A DNA stretch of 64,000 nucleotides from Arthrobacter sp. SPG23 (GCF_000876655.1 NZ_JYCN01000003.1:1-64000); one strand, 5' to 3'; counted from the first letter of the stretch, positions 51,964-61,556 are shown. The notes: generated by a model from the letters alone, not told the origin. Made by a program: numbers and translations.

Positions 51964-53885
51964 GGCTTGGGCGGTGCCGTGTGCCGGCCCGGGCTCAGTG
52001 CCCGCAGCGCATTGAGGATGGTGGCCAGGTCCACCAATTCCTGGGACAGGGCGCCGGCGATGGCCGGCACGTAGCCCGCCGCCGCTGCCACCATAAGCCC
52101 CACGCTCAGCACGATGCCGATCCAGATGCTCTGCATCGCCACCCGCACGGTCCGCTGCCCGATCCGCACGGCATGCGCCGCCTTGGACAGGTCGTCAAGG
52201 ATAATCACGACGTCGGCAGACTCGCCCGCCGCGGTGGAACCGCGCGCGCCCATGGCGATTCCGACGTCGGCCACCGCCAGGACGGGGGCGTCGTTGACGC
52301 CGTCGCCCACCATCATGACGGGACGGTGCGGCAGCGACCTCACAGCTTCCACTTTGTCCGGCGGAAGGCACTCGGCGCGGACGTCGGTGAGCCCCACTTC
52401 GGCGGCGATGTGCTTGGCGGTGGCCAAGGCGTCGCCGGTCAGCATCACAGTCTCGGTGACCCCCAGCGCGGAGAGCTCAGCCAGGGTCCTGCGGGCCTCG
52501 GCGCGCAGCGGATCGCTCATGACCAGGGCCCCGACGTACACTCCTCCGACGCCCACGTAGATGGCCAGCTGGCCGCTTTCCAGCTCAGTCTCCGCCACTC
52601 CGGGCGCAAATTCGGCCACGAAGGCGGGCTTGCCCACCACTACTTCCCGCCCGTCGAAGACGGCGCGGACACCGTGCGTGGCATGTTCCAGCGCCTCGCT
52701 GGCGGTCTCGAACCGGAGGTCGCGTGAGGTGGCGGCCTCCATCACGGATGCGGCCAGGACGTGGGAGGAATACTGTTCCGCGGAGCCCGCCAGGCGGAGC
52801 AGTTCGTCCTGGCCCATGGAGTCGGCCGTCACGATGGCCACCAGCGAGGGCCGGCCGTAGGTGAGTGTTCCGGTCTTGTCGAAGGCGGCGGTGCGCACCT
52901 TGCCGAGCTGCTCGAGGACCCCCGCGTATTTGACGATGATGCCGGACTTGGCCGCCTGGCTCATGCCGCCCAGGAACGCCACCGGCGCCGCGATGAGCAG
53001 CGGGCAGGGAGTGGCCACCACCAGCACCTCCGCGAACCGGGCGGGGCTTCCGCTGGCGATCCAGGCGATGGCGCCGAGCACGTAGGCGAACGCTGTGAAG
53101 GGAATGGCGTAGCGGTCGGCCAGGCGCACCATGGGTGCCCGGCTTTCCGAGGCCTCCTTCACCAGGGCGACGATCCGGCTGTACTGGGAATCCTCCATGA
53201 CGGCCGTGACCCGCATCCGGATGGCGGCCTCGCCGTTGACCGAACCGCTCATGATCCCCTCGCCGGCGGTGCGTTCCACCGGAAGGCTTTCGCCGGTGAG
53301 GGACGACTCGTCGAACGTGCCGGCGTCGGAAAGCAGCACGCCATCCAGCGGCACCACCTCGCCGGGCTTGACCAGCAGGATGTCGCCCACGACGACGTCC
53401 GTGGCCGCCACGTCCTCGTGGGCGCCGTTTTCCCCGTTGCCGTTTTGAGGGGTGCCGTTTCCGGCGGCGCTGTTTTCCCCGTTGCCGTTCGGGCTGGTGC
53501 CATTTCCGGCGGCGCTGTTCCGCTCCCGGTGGGCTGTCTGCGGAACACGCGCCAACAGGGCACTGAGTTCCCCCTTCGCCCTGCCCGCGGCGTAGTCCTC
53601 CAGGGCGGTGCCGCCGGCCATCATGAGCACGATGATCATGGACGCAATGAACTCGCCCACCAGCACCGTGCTGACAATTGCCGTCACTGCCAGGATGTCG
53701 ATGCCCCAGTGCCCGTTGCGCAACCGCTGAATCATTCCGACAGACAGGTACGCAGCCACCGCGAGGGCATAACCGCTCGCCGCGAACCGGGCGATCAGGG
53801 GCTGGCCGGATGCCAGCAGGACGACGACAGCAAGCAACGCCAGCACCGTGCCCGCCACGAGCGGATACCGGAGCACAAGTTTCAC
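51915..53885 (-). CDS. P1B-type heavy-metal translocating ATPase with TPCP motif
   Basis: A 656-residue P-type ATPase. The membrane metal motif reads VVATPCPLLIAAP (TPCP at 292-295) where CPC or SPC is common, so the transported metal cannot be assigned. The phosphorylated aspartate is D336 in FDKTGTLTYG, the actuator loop is LTGESLPVE, and the hinge is MMVGDGVNDAPVLAVADVG. No N-terminal Cys-rich metal-binding domain is present. Between segment 2 and the actuator domain there is an Asn/Gly-rich insertion made of two near-identical 15-residue repeats (123-152). The GTG at 53885 has GGAG eight bases upstream; the frame is open further but without a ribosome binding site. Its 3' end overlaps the ppsA 3' end. 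Confidence 0.9.
   Translation of the reverse strand: MKLVLRYPLVAGTVLALLAVVVLLASGQPLIARFAASGYALAVAAYLSVGMIQRLRNGHWGIDILAVTAIVSTVLVGEFIASMIIVLMMAGGTALEDYAAGRAKGELSALLARVPQTAHRERNSAAGNGTSPNGNGENSAAGNGTPQNGNGENGAHEDVAATDVVVGDILLVKPGEVVPLDGVLLSDAGTFDESSLTGESLPVERTAGEGIMSGSVNGEAAIRMRVTAVMEDSQYSRIVALVKEASESRAPMVRLADRYAIPFTAFAYVLGAIAWIASGSPARFAEVLVVATPCPLLIAAPVAFLGGMSQAAKSGIIVKYAGVLEQLGKVRTAAFDKTGTLTYGRPSLVAIVTADSMGQDELLRLAGSAEQYSSHVLAASVMEAATSRDLRFETASEALEHATHGVRAVFDGREVVVGKPAFVAEFAPGVAETELESGQLAIYVGVGGVYVGALVMSDPLRAEARRTLAELSALGVTETVMLTGDALATAKHIAAEVGLTDVRAECLPPDKVEAVRSLPHRPVMMVGDGVNDAPVLAVADVGIAMGARGSTAAGESADVVIILDDLSKAAHAVRIGQRTVRVAMQSIWIGIVLSVGLMVAAAAGYVPAIAGALSQELVDLATILNALRALSPGRHTAPPKPQGEASTSAITRTVLR
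53430..53519 (-). repeat. in-frame 45-bp tandem duplication in the metal ATPase gene
   Basis: Two adjacent 45-base units encode NSAAGNGTSPNGNGE and NSAAGNGTPQNGNGE, differing at two residues. A third, partial NG unit follows. The segment lies in a cytoplasmic loop and looks like expanded low-complexity sequence. Confidence 0.85.
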
Positions 53886-54056
53886 AGGTAGATCTCCGCC
53901 TTTGTCTGGATAGCACGCACGCCAAGGCATCCCCGGCCGGGGCGCACCCATACGTAACACTCCATTGAACCCGGACTCCGGAGCTAGGGGAATAGGTCCT
54001 TGATCCGCCGCGGTGTGATGCTTCCCATGGTGGCGTTGGGTGCGCGCATTCGGCGC

Positions 54057-54809
54057 CTAAGCCTCTGGGCGCCGATCAGCCGGCTTCGTCCCGAGCGCCA
54101 CGACGACGGGTGTGGACTTGTTGTCCGACGCGCACCCGGCACAGCAGGCGTCGTCGCTTTCGGCCAGGGCGGCGCTAGTGCCCGGGACGGCGCAGCACGA
54201 TTCGCCGCGCCAGGCATTGGTGCCCTCCCGGACAGCGATGCCGGCGATGACCAAGGCGGCCCCGGCATCGGCCCACCACCAGCCCAGCGCGCTGTTCAGG
54301 ACCAGCCCGACCAGCAGGACGGCCGAAAGGTAGGTGCACAGCAGTGTCTGTTTGGAGTCGGCCACGGCCGTCCGGGAACCGAGTTCGCGGCCGGCCCGGC
54401 GCTGCGCCCAGGAAAGCAGGGGCATGATTGCCAGGCTCAGCGCGGCGATCACGATGCCCGGCGTCGAGTGCTGTGCCTCTTCCCCGCCAGTCAGGGCCCG
54501 CACTGCATCCACGGTCACGAACGCGGCGAGGGCGAAGAACGAAACGGCGATGATCCGCAGGGTCAGGTGCTCACGCCGTTCCGGGTCCTTGGCGGAAAAC
54601 TGCCATGACAACGCCAGGGCGGAGCTCACCTCAATGACGGAGTCCAGTCCGAAACCTAGGAGCGCCGCGGAATCAGCCTCTCCGCCGGCCCAGAGCGCCA
54701 CAACGGCTTCAATGAGGTTGTAGGTGACGGTCGCGGCGGCGAACAGCCGGATCCTGAGGCTCAACACGGCTCGGCGTTCCGGGCTGGGTGCGTTCAGCGG
54801 GGCCGTCAT
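54057..54809 (-). CDS. cation transporter, CDF-like, with Cys-rich C terminus
   Basis: A 250-residue protein with six hydrophobic segments and no separate cytoplasmic domain. Metal-site candidates are LGFGLDSVIEVSSALALS (segment 2) and VADSKQTLLCTYLSA (segment 5), matching the two Asp-containing sites of CDF transporters. The C-terminal tail is Cys-rich (GESCCAVPG and DDACCAGCASD), suggesting soft metals such as Cd2+, Zn2+ or Pb2+. The ATG at 54809 overlaps the stop of the upstream ArsR gene as ATGA; an ATG three codons earlier is also possible. Confidence 0.85.
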   Translation of the reverse strand: MTAPLNAPSPERRAVLSLRIRLFAAATVTYNLIEAVVALWAGGEADSAALLGFGLDSVIEVSSALALSWQFSAKDPERREHLTLRIIAVSFFALAAFVTVDAVRALTGGEEAQHSTPGIVIAALSLAIMPLLSWAQRRAGRELGSRTAVADSKQTLLCTYLSAVLLVGLVLNSALGWWWADAGAALVIAGIAVREGTNAWRGESCCAVPGTSAALAESDDACCAGCASDNKSTPVVVALGTKPADRRPEA

Positions 54810-55132
54810 GCGAGGCACTCCCCGTCCGGGGCGCAGCAGGCCGGATCAACCGCCAGGACTACGCCGAGCAGGTCCTTGATTGCGTGGCCCAGCCGGGCGT
54901 CCGCGAGTTCATACCGGCTTCGCCGACCGTCAGGAACAGCAACCACCAGGCCGCAGCCACGAAGGCAGGTCAGGTGGTTGGACATGCTCTGCCGGGAAAC
55001 CCCGAGGGAGTCTGCCAGGTCCGAGGGGTAGGACGGGGCGTCCGAGAGTGCCAGCAGGATCCGGGCGCGGGTCGGGTCCGAGACCGCATAGCCGAACCTG
55101 GCCAGGACGGGAGCCTGGGTGAGCGTTTCCAT
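54806..55132 (-). CDS. ArsR/SmtB-family metal sensor, CmtR-like
   Basis: A 108-residue winged-helix repressor. The recognition helix region is DSLGVSRQSMSNHLTCLRGC. The cysteine pair C56 and C60 (TCLRGCG) in that helix, together with C-terminal cysteines C99, C100 and C106, matches the Cd/Pb site of mycobacterial CmtR (C57, C61, C102). It therefore probably senses Cd2+ or Pb2+ and derepresses the CDF transporter gene, to which it is fused by an ATGA overlap. ATG 55132 has GAGGGC just upstream; ATG 55147 is an alternative. Confidence 0.88.
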   Translation of the reverse strand: METLTQAPVLARFGYAVSDPTRARILLALSDAPSYPSDLADSLGVSRQSMSNHLTCLRGCGLVVAVPDGRRSRYELADARLGHAIKDLLGVVLAVDPACCAPDGECLA

Positions 55133-55317
55133 GCCCTCAAAGTACATCCTTGGGTGTATTCATGCCACTGTGTACTCAAGAATGGAGCGTCCGCTGGGCC
55201 GGGCCGTGAAGGCGCCAGTGCAGGCAGGGAAAAGGCTCCACGCGGTGTCGCGGTGTCGCGGGGCCGTGGCTGCCGGGCCATTCAGCCCTAGGCGCGGCCC
55301 TGCCCCGGCTGTCATGG

Positions 55318-56337
55318 TTGAACATGGTCGGCGAACCGCCCCTCCAACCGCGCCCCCAACCGCGCAACCGCCGCCGCCTGCTGGCGGCGATCCTCGTGGC
55401 GGTCGCCGCGGTCGCCGCGGTTGTCCTCGCTGTGATCCTGGCCGGAGCGCCGCGCGGATCGAACCCGCAAACCGGCCCTCCGCCGGAAAGCCGGTCCTCC
55501 ACTTCGCCGCCGTCGACGCCGGCCGTCCCGGCGTCGCCGGGAAATCAGTCTTCAGGGGCCTCCGAAACCCCGGGCGAAGAGACATCCCCGGCTCCGGTTG
55601 CGCCCGGCCCCACACCGCCGCCGGAAACGCTGCCCGTTCCGCAACCCCCTCCGCCGGCTGCACCGTTTCCCCTTGGCCTGGCCGGGAAGGACGTGGAGCT
55701 GGTTCCCGGTGCGGGTCCGGTTGTTGCCTTGACGTTCGACGCCGGCGCCAACTCGGCGGGCCTCCCTTCGATCCTGCAGACACTGGCGGGCGCCGGAGTG
55801 CGCGGGACGTTTTTCCTGACCGGATCTTGGGCGGCGGCCAATCCGGCCGGAGTGGCCGCCATCGTGGCGGGAGGCCACCGGGTGGGAAACCATTCCCAGA
55901 CCCATCCGGACTTCACCGGCCTGACGGACGCCGGGATCGGGGACCAGGTCCGCGCGGCGGAGCAGGCGGTGATGGCCGCCGGAGCGGACCCCCGCCCGTT
56001 GTTCAGGTTCCCGTTCGGCGCCCGCGACGCGCGTACCATTGCCGCCGTGAACAACCTGGGCTATGTGCCGGTGCGCTGGTCCGTGGACACGCTCGGCTGG
56101 AAAGGAACCAGCGGAGGCGTCACTGCACAGTTGGTGGCGGACCGTGCGTTGTCCGCCCTGCAGCCTGGCGAAATCGTGCTGATGCACATCGGGTCCAACC
56201 CGGACGACGGCACCACCCTGGACGCCGACGCCCTGCCGCAGATGATCGGGAGGATGCGCCAGGCCGGCTACGGCTTCGTCACGCTGGACAGCCTGCTTTA
56301 CGGCTTCGTCACGCTGGACAGCCTGCTTGCAGGATAG
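55318..56337 (+). CDS. membrane-anchored polysaccharide deacetylase (NodB/CE4 domain)
   Basis: A 339-residue protein. A basic N terminus is followed by one membrane segment (LLAAILVAVAAVAAVVLAVI, about 21-42). A Pro/Ser/Thr-rich spacer of about 75 residues follows, then a CE4 domain (about 120-330) outside the membrane. The CE4 motifs are ALTFDAGANSAG (usually TFDDG; the second Asp, a metal ligand, is Ala here), HSQTHPDF and RFPFGARD. CE4 enzymes deacetylate peptidoglycan or other polysaccharides; the altered motif is seen in other actinobacterial copies as I recall, and activity is uncertain. The last ten codons before the final AG are an exact duplicate. Confidence 0.85.
   Translation: MNMVGEPPLQPRPQPRNRRRLLAAILVAVAAVAAVVLAVILAGAPRGSNPQTGPPPESRSSTSPPSTPAVPASPGNQSSGASETPGEETSPAPVAPGPTPPPETLPVPQPPPPAAPFPLGLAGKDVELVPGAGPVVALTFDAGANSAGLPSILQTLAGAGVRGTFFLTGSWAAANPAGVAAIVAGGHRVGNHSQTHPDFTGLTDAGIGDQVRAAEQAVMAAGADPRPLFRFPFGARDARTIAAVNNLGYVPVRWSVDTLGWKGTSGGVTAQLVADRALSALQPGEIVLMHIGSNPDDGTTLDADALPQMIGRMRQAGYGFVTLDSLLYGFVTLDSLLAG
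56269..56328 (+). repeat. exact 30-bp tandem duplication at the end of the deacetylase gene
   Basis: Copies at 56269-56298 and 56299-56328 are identical and in frame, encoding YGFVTLDSLL twice before the terminal AG. Perfect identity points to a recent event. Confidence 0.95.
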
Positions 56338-56447
56338 CCAGCCGGCCAGCCGGCCGGATAACCAGCGGGACCGGGAGCCGGATGGCGGGCAGCAAGACGG
56401 GTCCAATGTCTCTGGGCAGGCCGGCACAACGCTGGTAGGACTGAGCC

Positions 56448-59400
56448 ATGACTGAGTCGCCGACCGCTGCCGCCGCGCTCGCCCCGGTTGACGCCGTGGT
56501 GTTCGACCTTGACGGTGTGGTCACGGACACCGCGGAGTTGCATGCCGCCGCGTGGAAGGAACTGTTCGATGACGTCCTCCAGGATTCCAGGATCCCGCAG
56601 GGCGCCCGGCGCGATCCCTTCACGGACGCGGACTACCTGAGCTACGTGGACGGCCGCAGCAGGGAGGACGGAGTGGCGGCCTTCCTGGACTCGCGCGGGG
56701 TGACACTCCCTGCGGGCGGGCCGGCGGACGGTCCGGCGGAATGGACTGCGGCCGGTCTTGGGGCACGCAAGAACGGGATCTTCGAAAAGTTGCTGAGCCT
56801 CAGGCCCGTACCCGTTTTCCCTGGCACGCAAGCCCTGCTCGAGCGCCTCAAGGCCGGGAAGGTCCCGGTGGCGCTCGCGACTGCCAGCCGGAACGCCCGG
56901 GCCGTGCTGGCAGCCGCCGGCCTCGAAGACGGCTTCGACGTCGTAGTTGACGGAAACACCGCAGCGCAGCTGGGACTGGCAGGCAAACCCGATCCCGCGC
57001 TGTTCCTCCACGCCATCAGGGAGCTCGGGGTGGCGCCGGAACGGGCGGTGGTCATCGAGGATGCCGTGGCCGGCGTGGCGGCCGGCCGCCGCGGCGGGTT
57101 CGGCCTGGTGGTGGGGATCGACCGGGCAGGGCACCGGGCTGAGCTGGAAGCCGCCGGCGCCGACGTCGTGGTCGAAGACGTCAGTGAACTGGACCTCGGC
57201 CTGGTCATCGCAGACCCATGGCAGCTGGTTTACGAGGGATTCGACCCCGCCCACGAGGGCCACCGGGAGGCCCTGACCACCCTGGGTAACGGCTACATGG
57301 CTACGCGGGGGGCGGCCCCTGAACACCGCAAGGACGATGTGCACTATCCGGGAACCTACCTGGCCGGCGTCTACAACCGGCTCACCAGCGTGATCGAAGG
57401 GCAGGAAACCGAGGACGAGCATATGGTCAATATGCCGGACTGGCTCCCGCTGGACGTCTGCGTGGAGGCCGGCAAATGGTGGTCCGAGGGGGGACTGCGG
57501 CTCCGCAGCGAGCGGCGCACCCTGGACCTGAAGCGCGCCCTGCTGACGCGGGAAGCTGTGCTGGAGGACGACGCCGGCCGGCAGCTTGAGGTGGTCCAGC
57601 GCCGGATGGTCTCCATGGCGGAGCCGCACCTCGCGGCGCTCGAGACGACATTGACAGCCGTCGGGTGGGACGGGCAGGTGGGCATCCGCAGCGGCTGCGA
57701 TACGGACATCACCAACTCAAACGTGGCGGTGGAAGCGCTTCTGTCCAACCGGCACCTGACAGGTGTGGCGGTCTCCGGGGCAGATGACGGGCCAGGGGCA
57801 GCCACCCAGGTCGTTCTGGTCCGGACCACCCAGAGTAGGGTGGGTGTTGCGGTGGCCATCAGGACGGAGGTCCCGGCCAGCCTGCATTCCGCCAGGCCCG
57901 AAGAGCTTGGCGGAATGTTCGTACACCGCTTCGACGCGGAGCTTCGGGACGGCCAACCTGCCATTGTCACCAAGACCGTGGCAGTGGCCACCTCCCGCGA
58001 CCACGCCATTTCCTCGCCCCGGACCGCCGCCCTGGATGTCCTCAACCGTTCCCGGGGAGGCTTCGACGTGCTGCTGGCCAGCCACGAGGCGGCGTGGAGG
58101 GGGCTGCTCACGCCCTTCGTCATCGAGGTGGACGACTCCACCGAGTCGCAGCTGATCCTGAACCTGCATGTCTTCCACCTGCTCCAGACCATTTCGGCGC
58201 ACACGGCGGAGTTGGACGCCGGTGTCCCCGCCCGCGGCCTGCACGGAGAGGGCTACCGGGGCCATATCTTCTGGGACGAACTGTTCGTCCTGCCCCTTCT
58301 GACGTCCCGGCTTCCTGCCGTGACGCGGGCACTCCTTGACTACCGGTGGCGGCGGCTGGGGACAGCACGGGATGCCGCGAGGGCAGCCGGGTTCGCGGGC
58401 GCCATGATCCCGTGGCAGAGCGGAAGCGACGGCCGGGAGGAGACACCCAGGCTCCTGTTCAACTCGCGTTCCGGCCGCTGGGTGCCGGACTACTCCCACC
58501 TGCAGCGCCACTCGGGCCTGACGGTCGCCTACAACGCCTGGCAGTATTTCGAAGCGACCCAGGACCGCGCCTGGCTGACCCACCACGGCGCGGAGATCAT
58601 CGTGGAAGTTGCCCGGCTCTTCGCGTCGATGGCGGAGTACGATCCCGCAGAAGACAGGTTCCACATCCGGGGGGTGGTGGGTCCGGACGAGTACCACACC
58701 GGCTACCCGGACAACCCCGGCGGCGGCCTGGACGACAACGCCTATACGAATGTCATGGCGGCCTGGGTGTGTGACCAGGCGGTGTGGATCATGAGTTCGG
58801 TGCGGGGTTTCGACATGGACGATTTCCGGGAAAGGCTGCAGGTCACGGAAGCCGAAATCGACGGCTGGGCGCGGTTGGGGCGCAGGGTGTTTGTTCCCTT
58901 CCACGCCGACGGCATCATCAGCCAGTTCGCCGGGTACGAGGATCTCCCGGAGCTGGACTGGGAGCACTACCGCCGCACCTACCGGAACGTCCAGCGGCTG
59001 GACCTCATCCTCGAAGCCGAAGGCAGCAGCACCAACCACTACCGGCTGGCCAAACAGGCGGACGTGCTGATGCTGCTCTACGTCCTCGGTGAAGACCAGC
59101 TCACCACCTTCCTGGACCGGCTCGGGTACACCGTGACGGCGGCGCAGATCGCCAGGACCGTCGACTTCTACCTTTCCCGGACGGCGCACGGGTCCACGTT
59201 GAGCAGGGTAGCGCATGCCTCCGTGCTGGCGCAGCTTGATCCGGAACGGGCATGGGACACCTTCCGCGAAGCCCTCGATGCGGACCTGGACGACACCCAG
59301 GGCGGCACCACCCGCGCGGGCATTCACCTGGGCGCCATGGCCGGCTCCATCGACGTGGTCCAGCGCAGCTTCGCGGGCCTGCGGATTACCAGGGACGCCC

Positions 59401-59609
59401 TGGATTTCTCGCCCCGCCTTCCCGCCGAACTCGGCAGGGTCACGTTCAATGTGCGCTACCGGGACCAGTTGCTCGCCGTGCACCTGGACAAGGACTGCCT
59501 GCTGGTTTCCGCGGCCCCGGGAGATGCTTCCCCGGTGATGGTCCGGCTGGGCACCCAGCACGTGCTGCTGCACGCCGGGCAGGACCACGAATTCCGGCTC
59601 GGCCACTAA
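56448..59609 (+). CDS. fused beta-phosphoglucomutase / GH65 disaccharide phosphorylase-like enzyme
   Basis: A 1053-residue fusion. Residues 15-240 are a HAD beta-phosphoglucomutase with [34 protein letters not shown] and [13 protein letters not shown]. Residues 255-1053 are a GH65 protein: [16 protein letters not shown] in the N-terminal sandwich, [18 protein letters not shown] (599-616) and the general acid E748 in [12 protein letters not shown]. The usual phosphate loop STGG is replaced near the end by [10 protein letters not shown], as in other HGEGY-type GH65 proteins, so phosphorolysis versus hydrolysis is open. Trehalose or a related disaccharide is a plausible substrate. Its stop codon overlaps that of the convergent dehydrogenase gene. 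Confidence 0.9.
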   Translation: MTESPTAAAALAPVDAVVFDLDGVVTDTAELHAAAWKELFDDVLQDSRIPQGARRDPFTDADYLSYVDGRSREDGVAAFLDSRGVTLPAGGPADGPAEWTAAGLGARKNGIFEKLLSLRPVPVFPGTQALLERLKAGKVPVALATASRNARAVLAAAGLEDGFDVVVDGNTAAQLGLAGKPDPALFLHAIRELGVAPERAVVIEDAVAGVAAGRRGGFGLVVGIDRAGHRAELEAAGADVVVEDVSELDLGLVIADPWQLVYEGFDPAHEGHREALTTLGNGYMATRGAAPEHRKDDVHYPGTYLAGVYNRLTSVIEGQETEDEHMVNMPDWLPLDVCVEAGKWWSEGGLRLRSERRTLDLKRALLTREAVLEDDAGRQLEVVQRRMVSMAEPHLAALETTLTAVGWDGQVGIRSGCDTDITNSNVAVEALLSNRHLTGVAVSGADDGPGAATQVVLVRTTQSRVGVAVAIRTEVPASLHSARPEELGGMFVHRFDAELRDGQPAIVTKTVAVATSRDHAISSPRTAALDVLNRSRGGFDVLLASHEAAWRGLLTPFVIEVDDSTESQLILNLHVFHLLQTISAHTAELDAGVPARGLHGEGYRGHIFWDELFVLPLLTSRLPAVTRALLDYRWRRLGTARDAARAAGFAGAMIPWQSGSDGREETPRLLFNSRSGRWVPDYSHLQRHSGLTVAYNAWQYFEATQDRAWLTHHGAEIIVEVARLFASMAEYDPAEDRFHIRGVVGPDEYHTGYPDNPGGGLDDNAYTNVMAAWVCDQAVWIMSSVRGFDMDDFRERLQVTEAEIDGWARLGRRVFVPFHADGIISQFAGYEDLPELDWEHYRRTYRNVQRLDLILEAEGSSTNHYRLAKQADVLMLLYVLGEDQLTTFLDRLGYTVTAAQIARTVDFYLSRTAHGSTLSRVAHASVLAQLDPERAWDTFREALDADLDDTQGGTTRAGIHLGAMAGSIDVVQRSFAGLRITRDALDFSPRLPAELGRVTFNVRYRDQLLAVHLDKDCLLVSAAPGDASPVMVRLGTQHVLLHAGQDHEFRLGH

Positions 59610-60607
59610 CCCATATGGAGGACCGCCGCTCCGGTAATGCGGTCCGCGGCGAGGTCCTGCAGCGCCCGCGCGGCGTCCTCCAACCGGTAGGGGACGGTGG
59701 TGGGGCGAAGCGGAATTTCCGCTGCGACGCGAAGGAATTCCTCGCCGTCGGCCCTGGTATTTGCGGTGACGCTGCGAAGCTGGCGTTCCTGGAACAGCTC
59801 CGATCCGTAGTGCAGCGGCGGGATGTCGCTCAGGTGGATGCCGGCCACCGCCAGCGTGCCTCCGCGGTCCAGGGCCCGCAGCGCCTGCGGCACCAGCCAG
59901 CCCACCGGTGCAAAAAGGATGGCCGAATCCAGCGGGACGGGCGGTTCGTCGTCGGCGTCCCCGGCGAATGCCGCCCCGAGCTCCAAGGCGAGGCTCCGCG
60001 CCTCTTCCGAGCGGGTCATCACGTACACGCTGGCGCCGCGGTGCATGGCCACCTGGGCAGCCAGATGCGCGGAGCCCCCAAAACCGTAGATGCCGAGGCG
60101 TCCGCCTTCCGGAACCGCGGCGCGCGCCAGGGCCCGGTAGCCGATGATGCCCGCGCACAGCAGGGGCGCCGCCTGCTCGTCCGGGAAGACCTCCGGTATG
60201 CGGTAGGCATAGTCCTCGTTGACCGTCACGAGGTCGGCGTAACCGCCGTCCCGGTCCCAGCCCGTGAAAGTGGGGGCCAGGCACAGGTTCTCCTGGGAAC
60301 GGAGGCAGAAACGGCAGCGCCCGCAGGTGCCGCCCAGCCAGGCCACACCCACCCGTTCCCCCATCCGGAACCTCGCGGCTCCTTCGCCGAGCTCCACCAC
60401 TTCGCCCACAACCTCATGGCCGGGAATGATGCCGGTCCGGCGGGGCGGCAGGTCGCCTTCGGCCAGGTGGAGGTCGGTGCGGCACACGCCGCATACCCGC
60501 ACGGAAAGCAGGACCTCGCCCGGCCCGGGGCGTGGATCGGGTCGTTCGCCGAACACCAAGGGATGCCCTGCCACGGGACCCGGCTTGCCAACCCACCACG
60601 CACGCAC
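59606..60607 (-). CDS. zinc-dependent alcohol dehydrogenase
   Basis: A 333-residue medium-chain dehydrogenase. The catalytic zinc ligands are C39 in [11 protein letters not shown] and the His-Glu of PGHEVVGEV. The structural zinc site is [15 protein letters not shown]. The nucleotide fold has [15 protein letters not shown], where the usual GxGxxG reads GFGGSA. It is closest to AdhA/AdhP-like zinc-binding dehydrogenases found in actinobacterial stress islands. It is probably cotranscribed with the universal stress protein gene 35 bases upstream. The 3' end overlaps the fused GH65 gene at the stop codons. Confidence 0.92.
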   Translation of the reverse strand: MRAWWVGKPGPVAGHPLVFGERPDPRPGPGEVLLSVRVCGVCRTDLHLAEGDLPPRRTGIIPGHEVVGEVVELGEGAARFRMGERVGVAWLGGTCGRCRFCLRSQENLCLAPTFTGWDRDGGYADLVTVNEDYAYRIPEVFPDEQAAPLLCAGIIGYRALARAAVPEGGRLGIYGFGGSAHLAAQVAMHRGASVYVMTRSEEARSLALELGAAFAGDADDEPPVPLDSAILFAPVGWLVPQALRALDRGGTLAVAGIHLSDIPPLHYGSELFQERQLRSVTANTRADGEEFLRVAAEIPLRPTTVPYRLEDAARALQDLAADRITGAAVLHMG

Positions 60608-60642
60608 GGCACACTTCCTGTTCTGTTATTCCGCCGCGGCTC

Positions 60643-61497
60643 TCACCGCGTGATCAGCACGTTGCACAGAGCACGCTCCAACGCCGAGGAAACAGTGCTG
60701 CCCGGATGGCCCTCCCGGTGATGCGCGCCCAGGACCAGGACGTCCGCCTGCGCCGCGGCGGCCAGGAGTTCCTTTGCCACGGGGTGGCTCTCCAGCAGGA
60801 TGCCCTCCACGGGAACGTCGGGGGCCAGGCCCCTGGCCCGTTCCACGGCCTGGTCCAGCAGCTCCTTGCCGTGGAGCGGCGCGTGACGCCCGTGCGGGGC
60901 CTGGGCCTGGTCCCCGGCTACGTGGATCAGCTGCAGCGGGACGTTCAATGCGGCCGCCATCCGGGCCGCCTCCGCCACAACCTTTGCGTGCCGGGGTTTC
61001 TCGTCTATTCCGGCCGCTATCGGCTGGCCGGGACGTCCCGGGTAGCGGACCACCATGAGCGGGCACGGTGAGTGGACGGCCAGATCGAGGCAGGCGGACC
61101 CCACCAGTTGGCCCAGGAAGCGGCCCATGCCGCGGTGGCCCACGGCGAGGATAGCCGCGTCGTGCGCCGCGGCGCGGAGAACCTGGGCGGGAAGCCCGGG
61201 TTCGATGACGCCGTCAATGTCGAGAGTGACCCCCGGCCCGGCCGCAACCGAGACGGCCAGGTCCAGGCCCTCCTGGAGGGTGGCTTCGGCGGCATGCCTG
61301 AGCCCGCTCCCTTCAACGCCTTTGACCGGACCCAGATTCTTGGTGAAGACGGGCCATACCCACGCGTGGATGACCTTCAATTTCCGGTTCGTTGCGGCGG
61401 CGTGCCCGGCGGCCCAGCGGACGGCCAGCTGTGACGGTTCGGAGCCGTCATAGCCCACCAGGACCGGTCCGTGCGGGTTCCCGGCTGGATCCGGCAT
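60643..61497 (-). CDS. tandem-domain universal stress protein
   Basis: A 284-residue protein with two UspA domains. Domain 1 (about 10-145) has VLVGYDGSEPSQLAVRWAAG and the nucleotide-binding end VGHRGMGRFLGQLVGSACLD. Domain 2 (about 150-284) lacks the clear glycine motif but ends VLVLGAHHREGHPGSTVSSA with LERALCNVLI, as in related proteins. Two-domain USPs of this type are common in actinobacterial hypoxia and stress regulons. The ATG at 61497 has GGGAGG upstream. Two 17-bp direct repeats lie just before it. Confidence 0.92.
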   Translation of the reverse strand: MPDPAGNPHGPVLVGYDGSEPSQLAVRWAAGHAAATNRKLKVIHAWVWPVFTKNLGPVKGVEGSGLRHAAEATLQEGLDLAVSVAAGPGVTLDIDGVIEPGLPAQVLRAAAHDAAILAVGHRGMGRFLGQLVGSACLDLAVHSPCPLMVVRYPGRPGQPIAAGIDEKPRHAKVVAEAARMAAALNVPLQLIHVAGDQAQAPHGRHAPLHGKELLDQAVERARGLAPDVPVEGILLESHPVAKELLAAAAQADVLVLGAHHREGHPGSTVSSALERALCNVLITR

Positions 61498-61522
61498 GGA
61501 ACCTCCCCTCGTGGACGGGGGC

Positions 61523-61556
61523 GGCGCAGTGTCCACCCGGGCGCAATGTCCACCCA
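61523..61556. promoter_or_regulatory. tandem 17-bp direct repeats upstream of the stress-protein gene
   Basis: Units 61523-61539 and 61540-61556 agree at 15 of 17 positions; the minus-strand core is GGGTGGACA-N-TGCGCC. They start 26 bases upstream of the start codon, within the probable promoter. Binding by a dimeric regulator to adjacent direct repeats is the simplest reading. Confidence 0.45.

Noticed and set aside
57717..60284. 855-codon open frame on the minus strand opposite the fused GH65 gene
   Set aside because: It is a GC-skew shadow: the plus-strand frame has all HAD and GH65 motifs, while this one has low-complexity Gly/Arg/Pro sequence and no recognisable domain, and it also crosses the dehydrogenase gene.
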